A stretch of 61,078 nt of DNA. Origin: an uncultured Bacteroidales bacterium. GTDB taxonomy: Bacteria > Bacteroidota > Bacteroidia > Bacteroidales > F082. Made by a program: the position numbers and the translations under genes. This document shows positions 45,631 to 54,551 of the stretch, piece by piece. Location: assembly GCA_905234765.1 (NCBI GenBank), contig CAJOIF010000025.1:1-61078 (forward strand). Reading direction: 5' to 3'. The notes below the pieces were generated by a model, which was not told where the DNA came from, ran no database searches, and was given only the letters and a program-made list of their open reading frames with translations. Position 1 is the stretch's first letter; each line of letters opens with the position of its first letter.

Positions 45631-47379
45631 TTACGAAACCACTGCAAGATAGTCTACCATTAATGGGATGATGTTGATGCTGCGAGCCTCGATGAGTTTC
45701 TTCATGCGGTCGATGAGCATGGGGACGTCTTCGCGGTCCTTCACGAAGTCGTTCTTCAGCTGTACGGTGACGTGTTGGGTGGCCCACCCGTCCTTGCGTT
45801 CGACGGTTGTGATGACGTCGAGGAGTGCGTCGCCCAGGCCGATCTGCGCGAAATAGCGTTGGCAGAAGGCTTTCAAGTCGGCACGTGTGACGATGCGGTC
45901 GGCGGTACGCATGTAGTACTTGGCCAGCATGTTCTTCTCTTCTTTGTCGACGACCTCGTTCTTGCCTCCGAAGGTCTTGATCATCATCCGGGTTTCCTTC
46001 TTGTCGAATCCCTTGGGCGGGGTCACCTCGCTGAACACGTCGATGTCGTTCGAATAGGCTCCGTCGGTGAACAGGCCTGTGATCTTCACGTTGGTATTCA
46101 CACCAACAGCGCCATGTTTCAGCACGGCATAGATGCCATTCTCAGGCACATTGTTGGTGGTAATCACCTCGATGATGTCCTTGAGCACGATGTCGAGACG
46201 GCGAATCTTGTCGGTATTCTGCATCTTATGAAGCTTCTGGAAAGCGTAGAAGTCCGATTCGTAACGCATGTGAAGTTCGTGGGCGAGGCGGATGAGGGCG
46301 TTGAGGTTGAAGCGTTCGTTGCCGAAGCGGCGGATGGTGACTTTGTCGAGGTCGTCCAGGTTGCTGTCGGGGTTCATCACCAGGTTCATGAAGAAATCGG
46401 GATGGTTGTTGTCGAAAGAACCGGCCTTCACCATACGCATGGGGTTCTCGTCTTGATCGTCATAGCCGGGTTCGACGGCCATCTTCACGATGGGTTCGGC
46501 GCTCGACAGGGTGTAGTCTTTTTTGATGATGTTGAGGCAGGGTACGCAGTTGAATGCCAGGTGGCCCATCTCGAAGTTGAAGGGCTTGGACATGCCTGAG
46601 AACTCGAACACGAAGTTGACCATGTCGGAGTCCAGCGGACGGCGGAAGGTCGGGGCCACCATGTAATAGTTCACATTGAGCGAAGCCCAGAGGTCCTGCC
46701 ACTTGGTCTCACCTTCGTAGAGCAACGATTTGTTGTACACCACGTTGGCATCGCTGAACCAGGGGTTGGTGGGGAAACGGTCGAACTCCCAAGGTTTGAT
46801 GAGCGGCAGCTTCTCGTTGTTCCAATACACATTCAGGTCGGTGTATCTCAGTCCGCTGACCATGAAGCCGAAATACGAGAGGTTGGCATCCTGGTCGGTG
46901 ACGTCGACGTTCACGTTCCATTTGTCGGTGGCGATCTTGGTGACGCCGCTGGGGGTCATGTTGATGATCTTAGTCCGGAACAGGGGTTGGAACGGGAAAT
47001 ACTCCTTCAAGCGCAGCGATTCCCTTTGCACAACGAAGGTGGTGCTGTCGTCGCAAAACATCTCGCTACGGTCCTCCGGGGTCTTTGCGGTTTTGATGAT
47101 GGTGAAGGCGGGAACGGCCTGGGTGAGTTGGTAAGGGAGTATGGAGGTCTGGAACTCGCTGACCACATCTCTTTCCACTTCCTGGACTTCCTTCTTCAGG
47201 CCATTGGTCTGATACACGAAAGCGGTCAGCAGGATGCGCAGCAGCGGGTCCTTCTCGAAGCCGTAGAAGGGCGAGTTGGGGTTGTTGCCATCCCATTTGC
47301 CCTCGCGTTTCCACGATTCCAGCACTTTATGCATCAGGTTGTCAACCTGCATCTGAATATCATATTCTTCTTGTGTCAT
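45631..47379 (-). CDS. tssF: T6SS baseplate protein TssF, copy 2
   Basis: A 582-residue TssF-like protein. EKDPLLRILLTAFVYQTNGL and FQTSILPYQLTQAVPAFTII are the N-terminal TssF block, and RRFGNERFNLNALIRLAHEL parallels copy 1. Overall the two copies are clearly related but divergent. Its stop TAA is one base from the ATG of exported paralogue A (TAATATG), so translation is probably coupled. Confidence 0.82.
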   Translation of the reverse strand: MTQEEYDIQMQVDNLMHKVLESWKREGKWDGNNPNSPFYGFEKDPLLRILLTAFVYQTNGLKKEVQEVERDVVSEFQTSILPYQLTQAVPAFTIIKTAKTPEDRSEMFCDDSTTFVVQRESLRLKEYFPFQPLFRTKIINMTPSGVTKIATDKWNVNVDVTDQDANLSYFGFMVSGLRYTDLNVYWNNEKLPLIKPWEFDRFPTNPWFSDANVVYNKSLLYEGETKWQDLWASLNVNYYMVAPTFRRPLDSDMVNFVFEFSGMSKPFNFEMGHLAFNCVPCLNIIKKDYTLSSAEPIVKMAVEPGYDDQDENPMRMVKAGSFDNNHPDFFMNLVMNPDSNLDDLDKVTIRRFGNERFNLNALIRLAHELHMRYESDFYAFQKLHKMQNTDKIRRLDIVLKDIIEVITTNNVPENGIYAVLKHGAVGVNTNVKITGLFTDGAYSNDIDVFSEVTPPKGFDKKETRMMIKTFGGKNEVVDKEEKNMLAKYYMRTADRIVTRADLKAFCQRYFAQIGLGDALLDVITTVERKDGWATQHVTVQLKNDFVKDREDVPMLIDRMKKLIEARSINIIPLMVDYLAVVS

Positions 47380-47393
47380 ATTGCTTCAAATGA

Positions 47394-47873
47394 TTACCAA
47401 ACTTCAATATTAAATTCATTGTAATACAACGTATTGGCTGCGTTGTTGATCACACCGGTGACGATGACGTGGATCAGGCGTCCGTTTTTCTGGAAGTCCA
47501 TGTTGACGCTCACGTCCTTCAGGCGTCTCTCGTAACGTTCGATACAGAGTTTCAACTCACGGGCGAAGGTATCGGGGCGTTTGCTATTGCCAATCAGCCT
47601 CTTGCCATACAAGGGATCGCGGATCTCCTTCAGCATGGTGTTCTCCGTGGGATCTTTGGTGACGGGTTTCCGATCCAGGAAGGTGCCAATTTCGGAGCTG
47701 AAGCCCTCGTAACGGAAGTCTTCCAGGCAGAATCCGAATTCCTCGTCGGCGATGCTGTCGTACTTGCTCGACGAGATCAGGAACTTCAAGAAGTTGTCAA
47801 TGGACGACTTGATGTTGTTGCTGTCAAGGTCGACAATCGGGTATCGGAATTTCAATGGGTTTCTAATCTGCAT
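47394..47873 (-). CDS. tssE: T6SS baseplate protein TssE (gp25-like), copy 2
   Basis: A 159-residue GPW/gp25-like protein. Hallmark DEEFGFCLEDFRYE (about 43-56) and the C-terminal YERRLKDVSVNMDFQKNG. Second of the two gp25 genes in this locus. It follows tssK2 by 19 nt and precedes tssF2 by 14 nt. Confidence 0.82.
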   Translation of the reverse strand: MQIRNPLKFRYPIVDLDSNNIKSSIDNFLKFLISSSKYDSIADEEFGFCLEDFRYEGFSSEIGTFLDRKPVTKDPTENTMLKEIRDPLYGKRLIGNSKRPDTFARELKLCIERYERRLKDVSVNMDFQKNGRLIHVIVTGVINNAANTLYYNEFNIEVW

Positions 47874-47892
47874 AACCTACTGTATTAAACGG

Positions 47893-48780
47893 TTAGATCA
47901 TAGGCATCCATTCGTCCACTACGGGTTGCTCCGGTTCCGGCTCTTTCTCCTTCACCTCCACCATCATGGGTTTCAGGTCGTTCATGGCCACTGACATGTC
48001 CTCGATGAACTGGGTGAAAGCGTCCAGATAAGGTTCCACGTTCATGATGTTTGGAGCGGGCAGCTCGGCTTTGTGTTTTTGGACGGCGTAGCCCAGCACG
48101 GCGGCGATGCGTTTGCAGAGAAGCACCAACTCGCGCAATGAGTCGTCGACAGAGAATCCAGTCAGCTGATCAATCAGCACCTGGGCCATCACACGGCTTT
48201 CCATGATGTTGATGTTCTCGTGCTCCATGATCTTCTGCACGCTCTGTTTCAGAATGTCGAGCTTCTCCAGCAACTTCACCGAGCTTCTCACCGTCATCAC
48301 GGGCATGATATAGCCGTCATAGACCGACCAGTTGCCATCATTTTGGACCAGCTTCAACAGGGGGATGGCCGTCTTGATTTCGTCCAAGCTCTTGATGTCG
48401 AACTTGATTTCGTTGGAAGCGATGGGAATGCCACCACGGACAAAGTTGTTCACCTTGTCGCCCAGCTCCACCGTCAGAAACAGCTCAGCCACGTCCTTGG
48501 GAGGGATGTTCAAGGTGACGTTGGTGTTGCTCATCTGGACCACCACCACCTGTCCCGTGGGCAAAAGCACATTGCAATCCATCTGTTTGAGAAGCAAAGT
48601 CCCGTTGAAGACCTCAGGGCTGATGGAGAACTTGGTACGTGGAATGATTCCAAAATTCTTGGCGGCAATCATCTTGCGGACCAACATGCGATACTCGGCA
48701 TTGTTGTTCTCCATGTCGATGAAGGTCTGCGGCGTGATTTCCATGCCCGACTGCCAGTCAATCCTAATATCTGTATTCAT
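47893..48780 (-). CDS. tssK: T6SS baseplate protein TssK, copy 2
   Basis: A 295-residue protein, the same length as copy 1. The N-terminus IRIDWQSGMEITPQTFIDMEN aligns with the copy 1 motif, and IPIASNEIKFDIKSLDEIK and YDGYIMPVMTV with its middle. The tail KEKEPEPEQPVVDEWMPMI retains a short Glu-Pro stretch. Likely bridges baseplate module 2 to the membrane proteins encoded upstream. Confidence 0.78.
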   Translation of the reverse strand: MNTDIRIDWQSGMEITPQTFIDMENNNAEYRMLVRKMIAAKNFGIIPRTKFSISPEVFNGTLLLKQMDCNVLLPTGQVVVVQMSNTNVTLNIPPKDVAELFLTVELGDKVNNFVRGGIPIASNEIKFDIKSLDEIKTAIPLLKLVQNDGNWSVYDGYIMPVMTVRSSVKLLEKLDILKQSVQKIMEHENINIMESRVMAQVLIDQLTGFSVDDSLRELVLLCKRIAAVLGYAVQKHKAELPAPNIMNVEPYLDAFTQFIEDMSVAMNDLKPMMVEVKEKEPEPEQPVVDEWMPMI

Positions 48781-48798
48781 ATTTTATATAATGTATTT

Positions 48799-49572
48799 TT
48801 ATATTTGTGTGTTATAATCAAGAACCAATGCACGCTCATCGGAGAGGATGAACCTTTGTTCGAAGTCTTTCACCCGATAGTCGCATTCCATCTCCATGGG
48901 CATGAACCAATACTGCACGAAGTGGAACAGCGGCTTCAGGTCTTTCATGAACTGGGCGTATTCCTTGCTGGTAAGTTGGAGTTTGTTGACGATGAACAAC
49001 ATCTTGTCGGGGCTGAGGATTCGGTACTCCACCTTGCAGTCCAAGATGGTCGAGAGGATCTTGGAAAGGAGGTCGATGTCGGCCCGGATGTCGGCCACAT
49101 GGGTCAGCAGGGGTGCCAGCATCTTGACGAAGGGATTCTCCTCGGCATCGATGTCGTAATCGAAGAACAGCTTGAGCAGCAGCTTGGTCTTGTTGTCCAG
49201 CATATGGGTGCCGATCTTCTGCAGGCGGAGCGACTGGTTGAAGAAATAGGAGTCGAACGGCTCGAAGTAGGCCTTGATGTTCTTTTCCTCCTCATAAACT
49301 TCGCTGAGTTTGAAGGCCAGGTCGCGGCTTTCGAGGAAACGCAGTTCCTCCTCGTTGAAAAAGAGTTTCTCCGGGATGAGTTCGTACAGGCCGTTGCGCG
49401 ACAGTTCGACGGTGTTGGTCTCGTCGTGGACCGATCGCAAGTCGCCCGAGTAGTTACGCGAGAAGAAGCTGCCGTATCGGGCATTCCACTCGCCCACCTC
49501 GGGGTAGTAGGTCGAGAGTAGCATCTCGGCCTTCAGTTCCTGTTGTTCAATATCTTTGAGATCCAAAGGCAT
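48799..49572 (-). CDS. tssG: T6SS baseplate protein TssG, copy 2
   Basis: A 257-residue protein. WNARYGSFFSRNYSGDLRSV and VELSRNGLYELIPEKLFFN match copy 1 at the same positions. Wedge partner of TssF in the baseplate. It starts 3 nt after the E1-like gene stop, so conjugation enzyme and baseplate are in one translational run. Confidence 0.72.
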   Translation of the reverse strand: MPLDLKDIEQQELKAEMLLSTYYPEVGEWNARYGSFFSRNYSGDLRSVHDETNTVELSRNGLYELIPEKLFFNEEELRFLESRDLAFKLSEVYEEEKNIKAYFEPFDSYFFNQSLRLQKIGTHMLDNKTKLLLKLFFDYDIDAEENPFVKMLAPLLTHVADIRADIDLLSKILSTILDCKVEYRILSPDKMLFIVNKLQLTSKEYAQFMKDLKPLFHFVQYWFMPMEMECDYRVKDFEQRFILSDERALVLDYNTQI

Positions 49573-49575
49573 AGT

Positions 49576-50787
49576 TTATTCTTTTATGATGATGGGGTAA
49601 CGGCCCTCATCGCCACTCAGTTCAAGATGATAGACGCCATGATCGGTGGTTACCTCGATGACGTCGTAATACGGGATTCCTATCTCCCTGAGGGTCAGGC
49701 GCTGGTACGGGAAGGTCTCGTCGATGTTCTCGTAGGCGTTCTGGTTGAGTTCCGAACGGGAGCGGGTATAGAGGTCGTAGTTGTTGTCGATATAGTCGGA
49801 GATCTTCGATTCGGGCAACATGGGCGTGAAGCGTTGGTTGTCGTTTTTCGACACGATGATGTCGACAAACTTGTCGTTGCGCAGGTTGATCTCCACTTGG
49901 TCGACGCCGAGGGCGTTCTTGATGAGAATGAAGGCATCGGCGAGACGGGTGTCGGCACTCAGGGCGGGCACCTTCATCACGTCGTCCCACAGCTCGTGCG
50001 AGGGGCAGTCTTCGAAGAAGGCCTTGGAGTCGTAGATGGAGACGTGGTTGTGCATCCCCTCGTAGTGGAACCACTGTCCGGTGAGGGTGGAGAACACGCC
50101 TTTCTCGACTTCTTCCTTATGGATGAGCTTCATGGCTTCCTGCACCTCGACGGCGCCGATGATGGAGGCGATGACGGGTGTGGTGGGGATGCGGCCTACG
50201 TTGACGTTGCGATGGGCCACACCGGCGCATGAGAGTTGCTGGAAGATGTTCTGCTTGGCATTCTCAGTGAGGCCGCACTCATAGCAGTTCTCCCCTTGTT
50301 TGAAGATACGCACATTGCCGGTGAGATTCTCCATGCCGCCTTCCACCCACGGGATGTTGGCGCGCATGCAGAGCCTGTTGAGTTGCAAGCGGGCCAGACG
50401 GCTGTCGAGACAGCCGATGACCACGTCCATCTTGCGGTACAGGCCCAGACCCACGTCGGTGTTGAGCTTGCCGAGGATGTACTGTACGTTGATGTTCGGG
50501 TTGATCTCCTTGATCTTGCGTGCTGCCACCTCCGCCTTGAAGAAGCCTTTGTCGGCATCGGCCTCCCTGAAGAGCACCGAGCGGGTGAGGTTGGTATATT
50601 CAATGGTGTCAAAATCTACGATATAAATATTGCCTACACCAAACAGAGCAAGGTTTTTCAGCACCTCGTTGCCCAAGGCGCCGGCGCCGACCACCATCAC
50701 TTTGGCGTTTTTGACGACGTCCATCTTGTACCACGACAGCAAGTCGAAGACTTCCTTGCCCCATTCTTTGATTTCGAGTTCTTCCAT
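49576..50787 (-). CDS. E1-like (ThiF/UBA) ubiquitin-activating enzyme
   Basis: A 403-residue protein. The Rossmann motif VVGAGALGNE (G34, G36, G39), DFDTIEYTNLTRSVLF (D58, D60, N66, R69), lysine in KGFFKAEVAARKI and CLDSRLARLQLN (D128, R133) are the full E1 adenylation set. C168-x2-C171 likely binds zinc. QLSCAGVAH offers C187 as catalytic cysteine, followed by PTTPVIASIIGAVEVQEAMK, as in E1/MoeB/ThiF proteins. Residues about 250-403 are an extra domain ending LREIGIPYYDVIEV, possibly for E2 or ubiquitin-like binding. Expected reaction: ATP-dependent adenylation of the Gly terminus of the two -DPIAG proteins, then thioester formation. Directly upstream of tssG2. Confidence 0.85.
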   Translation of the reverse strand: MEELEIKEWGKEVFDLLSWYKMDVVKNAKVMVVGAGALGNEVLKNLALFGVGNIYIVDFDTIEYTNLTRSVLFREADADKGFFKAEVAARKIKEINPNINVQYILGKLNTDVGLGLYRKMDVVIGCLDSRLARLQLNRLCMRANIPWVEGGMENLTGNVRIFKQGENCYECGLTENAKQNIFQQLSCAGVAHRNVNVGRIPTTPVIASIIGAVEVQEAMKLIHKEEVEKGVFSTLTGQWFHYEGMHNHVSIYDSKAFFEDCPSHELWDDVMKVPALSADTRLADAFILIKNALGVDQVEINLRNDKFVDIIVSKNDNQRFTPMLPESKISDYIDNNYDLYTRSRSELNQNAYENIDETFPYQRLTLREIGIPYYDVIEVTTDHGVYHLELSGDEGRYPIIIKE

Positions 50788-50795
50788 GGTGAAGT

Positions 50796-52151
50796 TTATT
50801 TAAGGGAGATAACGAGTCCAAATTCAAACGAGGGAATCACGGCTTTGCCGCCATTGGTAAGCAGTTGCATACCCTCGGTGGCTTTACCTGCGCCCATGAA
50901 GGGGATGTCGAGGCCGAGGCCGGCGTTCAGCAGCAAGGGTGAGTTGCCACAGGGCATGTAGCCGCCCAGCATCAGGTTGCCCCAAAGGACGAAGCCATTC
51001 AGGTCGGGTTCCACCTCGTTGTAACATTCTTTATCACTTCCGAAGCCCAGCTCCTGGATATTCTCGAGGGTCACATCCCATTGGGGATAGTAGCCTTTGA
51101 GGGTGTAGGTGCCTGTTCCGGTGAACGAGGAGGAGATTTTGACGGAGGGGGTGAGACCGACTTTGGCGTAGACGCTCATGTGGTTTCTAGCGGGCTGGCC
51201 GAAGCAGGCTCTGACGGGGATGTCGAGATAGGTCAGGCTAAGCCGTTCGGTACGGTTGCCGTAGGTATAGATGGCTTGATAGGTGTCGCCGTCGGCATCG
51301 GTGGCGTTCACCGTCTGCTCGCAAGCGGCGCCCGAGGTGGAGAGTGCATAGTTACGGATGCCCAGTCCCGCTTCGATGGAGAACGGGACCGACTTGGCCA
51401 TGCGGGCCGTGCCGAAATACACCTCTACCCTTTTCATCCAGTTGACGTCTCTCTTCCATCCGTCGGCTAGCGCGTCGCGCATGAAGGCTGGGCCGATTCC
51501 CATGACGACGCCGATGACGGGAGCCGGTTTGACGTAACCCGTCGACGACGAACTGGCCAAAGTCAGCTCTTTCTCCAAATCCTCCATCTGTTTCTCCAGC
51601 TTTTGCACGTCTTTTTCATATTTGTAGACGGTGTTGTTCAGCTTACGGATGGTGGCATCCTTGGAGACAATGCTGTCGCGCAAGCGTTTCATGCCTTCAT
51701 CGTCGTTGTTGTTTCCAACAGCGATGGTCGTTTTATTGGCTTTTTCGACCTTTGTCTGCAGATCGCTGTTGGCCGCAACCAACGAGTCGTTGCTCAGCTC
51801 GCTGGCCACCAACTGGTTTTGGAGTTTGTCGAGTGCCTGGTTCAATTCGCTGATCTCGGCGTTGAGGCGTTTGATCTCGGCGTTGTTGTTGCCCGACTGA
51901 CCGTTTTTCAGGTCTTTCAGCTGTTTGTTGGCGACATCCAGCTTGTCCTGGAGGTCGTTCACGCGGGCTTGCAGCTCGTCGACGAGTTGGTATTTCACCG
52001 ACTCTATATAGTCTTCAACGGTGCCTTGGTAGTATTCGACCTTGATGGTCTTGCCATCCTTGGTCTTGCCACGGACCGTGGTGAGCTGCGATTGCGACCA
52101 TGCCGTCGTAACCATCAGCGTTACCGCTATTGTGAGCAATATCCTTTTCAT
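50796..52151 (-). CDS. Exported protein: coiled coil plus outer-membrane beta-barrel-like domain
   Basis: A 451-residue precursor with signal MKRILLTIAVTLMVTTAWSQ. Residues about 55-200 form a long coiled coil (LQDKLDVANKQLKDLKNGQS, LDKLQNQLVASELSNDSLVA). The C-terminal half, with alternating hydrophobic and aromatic strands (MKRVEVYFGTARMA, LSLTYLDIPVRACFG, MSVYAKVGLTP) and a final strand FEFGLVISLK, looks like a small outer-membrane barrel. A periplasm-spanning anchor for the machine would fit. No family recognised. Located between the E1-like gene and the RING-FHA gene. Confidence 0.65.
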   Translation of the reverse strand: MKRILLTIAVTLMVTTAWSQSQLTTVRGKTKDGKTIKVEYYQGTVEDYIESVKYQLVDELQARVNDLQDKLDVANKQLKDLKNGQSGNNNAEIKRLNAEISELNQALDKLQNQLVASELSNDSLVAANSDLQTKVEKANKTTIAVGNNNDDEGMKRLRDSIVSKDATIRKLNNTVYKYEKDVQKLEKQMEDLEKELTLASSSSTGYVKPAPVIGVVMGIGPAFMRDALADGWKRDVNWMKRVEVYFGTARMAKSVPFSIEAGLGIRNYALSTSGAACEQTVNATDADGDTYQAIYTYGNRTERLSLTYLDIPVRACFGQPARNHMSVYAKVGLTPSVKISSSFTGTGTYTLKGYYPQWDVTLENIQELGFGSDKECYNEVEPDLNGFVLWGNLMLGGYMPCGNSPLLLNAGLGLDIPFMGAGKATEGMQLLTNGGKAVIPSFEFGLVISLK

Positions 52152-52169
52152 AGCTTACGATTTGTTCTG

Positions 52170-54548
52170 TTATTTATCCTTTTCGATGTAGGTGAACTTG
52201 GTGCCACCGATGGTGAAGTGGCTGCCATGCTGGAGCATGAAGGAGTCGCCTGCCTTCATGGGGCGGTGGTCATTTCCGTGGATGGTACCGTCGGTCAAGG
52301 CCAGGCAATACGGGTGGTCGTTGTCAATGTAGAGTTCCACCTGTTTGTCTTGGATGTCCTCGCTGGGGTCCCAGTTCATTTGGATGACGCAGTTGGGCGA
52401 TTTGCCGATGGTCACGTGGTTGGAGCCGCCGGCCACGTTCATCCACTTGTAGATGGCGATGTCGCGTTCCTTGGTTGGACCTTCGATATGGAGGTAATAG
52501 TTTTCAGAGGTGTAGTGCACCACGGCGATGGAAGCGCCCAGACCAGCGGCGTAGATCATGAATGCCAGGGCACCGACCAGCGGTGAGGCGCCGAGGCCGT
52601 AGATGGCCACGAAGCTGAGGACTGCGGAGACCAGACCGCCGAGGAAGGCCTCCTTGAAGCCGATGTCGGACTTGGCGGAGATCAACGGGGTGATGCTGAT
52701 GCCAAAGAAGAGCCACGGCAGCCAGTCGATCCACCAGCAGTTGCTGTATTTGCCCAAAGCGATGATGACGATGGCACCGAGCAGGAAGGCCAGGCAGCCG
52801 ATGATGGCGTTGCCCAATGACTTGAGGAACATCACCATGATGGTCTTGAACGTCTTCTTCCTGAATTCGATCAGGTAGCTGAAGAGGAAGGTGATGACGA
52901 AGCCCATGATGAGGCCGCACAAGAGCAAGGGTGAGAACTTGGAGAGGTAGGCCCGCATGATATCTTCGGTGACGTCGCCTTGCAGCAGGTTGACGATGGG
53001 GCGCAGCAGGAATCCCAGGAAGCCACGACTCGGGATGAGTTTGAAGAGGATCCATGAGATCAAACCACCGGCCAAGCCATAAAGCAGCCAGGAAGTGAAA
53101 TACGGCGAGTTGCGTTCGTCGGTAAGGTGTTTCTTATCATAGAAGTAGATGCCATCCTTGCAACTGTTCAAGCCATATTCAGGGCAACGGTCATGATTTT
53201 CCTCCCAGCATTCCCAGTGGACGGTGTGCTGGCATTTGGTGACGATGAGATCGCCTTCCTGGAAGTTGTCCTTGCAATAGTAGCATTGTTCCAGTACGAT
53301 GTTCTTGCCTTCCGACTGTACATCGGAGGGTTTGAACTTCTTGACGTATTTCTTCTTGAAGAGTTTATATTGGAGCCACGGTACCAGGAACTGCATGATG
53401 CCGTAGGTCAATCCGATGACGCCGATGCCCAGCAGGAGTCCATAGAGGACATCGAGCAGGGTCTTTCTCCAACGGCTTCCTCCCTTGAATCCGGCAGGTG
53501 AAATGGTGAGGGGTTTCAGAGGCGAACCGATGGAATAGTTCTTCGTGCCATGGGCTTTGGCTTTTTTGATGTCGAGGTTGAGTTCCACGGGTTGTCCATT
53601 GTAGGTCACCTTCTCTCCCACCGTGTAATACATGCGGTAGTCCATGGCAATGGAGTCGAGGGCGCCGAGCAGGACGCTCTTGACGGAGTCGACGGCGAAC
53701 TTCGAGTAGAAACGGCCTTCCGGAGTGCTGTTAGAGATGAATGCCAGTTCACCCAGGGTCTCCGTGTCGTCCTCATCGCCGAAGTAGATGCAGTAGATGG
53801 CCTTCAGCTGTTCAGGTATGGTGAGATAGCCATCGGAGTGCAGGATGAACTTGTCGCGGAAGAAGTTCTCGTCGTCGGAGTTGTCGACCCGGCCCGACAG
53901 TACGAAAAGGATCTTGTCGGAGAGCGTGTCGTTGCACAGTTCCTCGTTATGCGGCATGATGGTGTCGAAGTCGTAGAAGTAGTAGCATTCATCGACGGGC
54001 ACGTTGCCAATCTCCTGGATCTTGGAAATGATGGAGCCGTAAAGTACTTTCCTGCCGTCATCGGAACGTTCCGCCACCTTGTCGCTACGGACGAACGCTT
54101 CAATGTCGCTGCGTCCCTTGACGCGCTGGGTCTGGGTGACGCCGGTTTCGCCGTTACCCATCATGGAGATGTAGATCTTCACATAGTCGGGCAAGGCTTC
54201 GACGAACGAGACCAGGGCGCCCAGCAGGGTCTTGTACTCTTCTTCTTCAAGTTCGCTGCTCTGGTCGGCCAGGATAACCACGGTCAAGTTGTTGGAGACC
54301 ATCTTCTTTTTGCTGATGTCGATCAAGCTGTCGATACGCATCGTGACCGTGTCTCCGCTGATCATCTCGTAGCATACGCAGTCGTCGGCTTTCAGGCCGT
54401 AATAGGGCACTTTCTTGCCGTCCTGCATCAGCTTGAAGTCGATATGACGGGGTCTCCCCTCCATGGTTCCAAATTCGACTTCCACTTGGGCGAGCGATTG
54501 CCCAATGAAGGCAACCAACATTAAAAATAAAAATGATAAACGTTTCAT
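52170..54548 (-). CDS. Membrane protein: vWA-like, RING-H2 finger, six TM segments, FHA (candidate E3, copy 2)
   Basis: A 792-residue protein. Signal peptide MKRLSFLFLMLVAFIGQSLA; periplasmic vWA-like domain with NLTVVILADQSSELEEEE; TM at about 375-395; RING-H2 finger C422, C425, C439, H441, H444, C447, C455 and a late Cys in GLNSC; six TM segments; FHA-like end HVTIGKSPNCVIQM to FTIGGTKFTYIEKDK. RING spacing and sequence (CYYCKDNFQEGD, HTVHWECW) closely match copy 1, evidence of conserved metal binding. RING and FHA face the cytosol, the vWA the periplasm. Candidate membrane-bound E3 and phospho-peptide sensor. 3 nt from the JAMM gene. Confidence 0.78.
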   Translation of the reverse strand: MKRLSFLFLMLVAFIGQSLAQVEVEFGTMEGRPRHIDFKLMQDGKKVPYYGLKADDCVCYEMISGDTVTMRIDSLIDISKKKMVSNNLTVVILADQSSELEEEEYKTLLGALVSFVEALPDYVKIYISMMGNGETGVTQTQRVKGRSDIEAFVRSDKVAERSDDGRKVLYGSIISKIQEIGNVPVDECYYFYDFDTIMPHNEELCNDTLSDKILFVLSGRVDNSDDENFFRDKFILHSDGYLTIPEQLKAIYCIYFGDEDDTETLGELAFISNSTPEGRFYSKFAVDSVKSVLLGALDSIAMDYRMYYTVGEKVTYNGQPVELNLDIKKAKAHGTKNYSIGSPLKPLTISPAGFKGGSRWRKTLLDVLYGLLLGIGVIGLTYGIMQFLVPWLQYKLFKKKYVKKFKPSDVQSEGKNIVLEQCYYCKDNFQEGDLIVTKCQHTVHWECWEENHDRCPEYGLNSCKDGIYFYDKKHLTDERNSPYFTSWLLYGLAGGLISWILFKLIPSRGFLGFLLRPIVNLLQGDVTEDIMRAYLSKFSPLLLCGLIMGFVITFLFSYLIEFRKKTFKTIMVMFLKSLGNAIIGCLAFLLGAIVIIALGKYSNCWWIDWLPWLFFGISITPLISAKSDIGFKEAFLGGLVSAVLSFVAIYGLGASPLVGALAFMIYAAGLGASIAVVHYTSENYYLHIEGPTKERDIAIYKWMNVAGGSNHVTIGKSPNCVIQMNWDPSEDIQDKQVELYIDNDHPYCLALTDGTIHGNDHRPMKAGDSFMLQHGSHFTIGGTKFTYIEKDK

Positions 54549-54551
54549 ATG

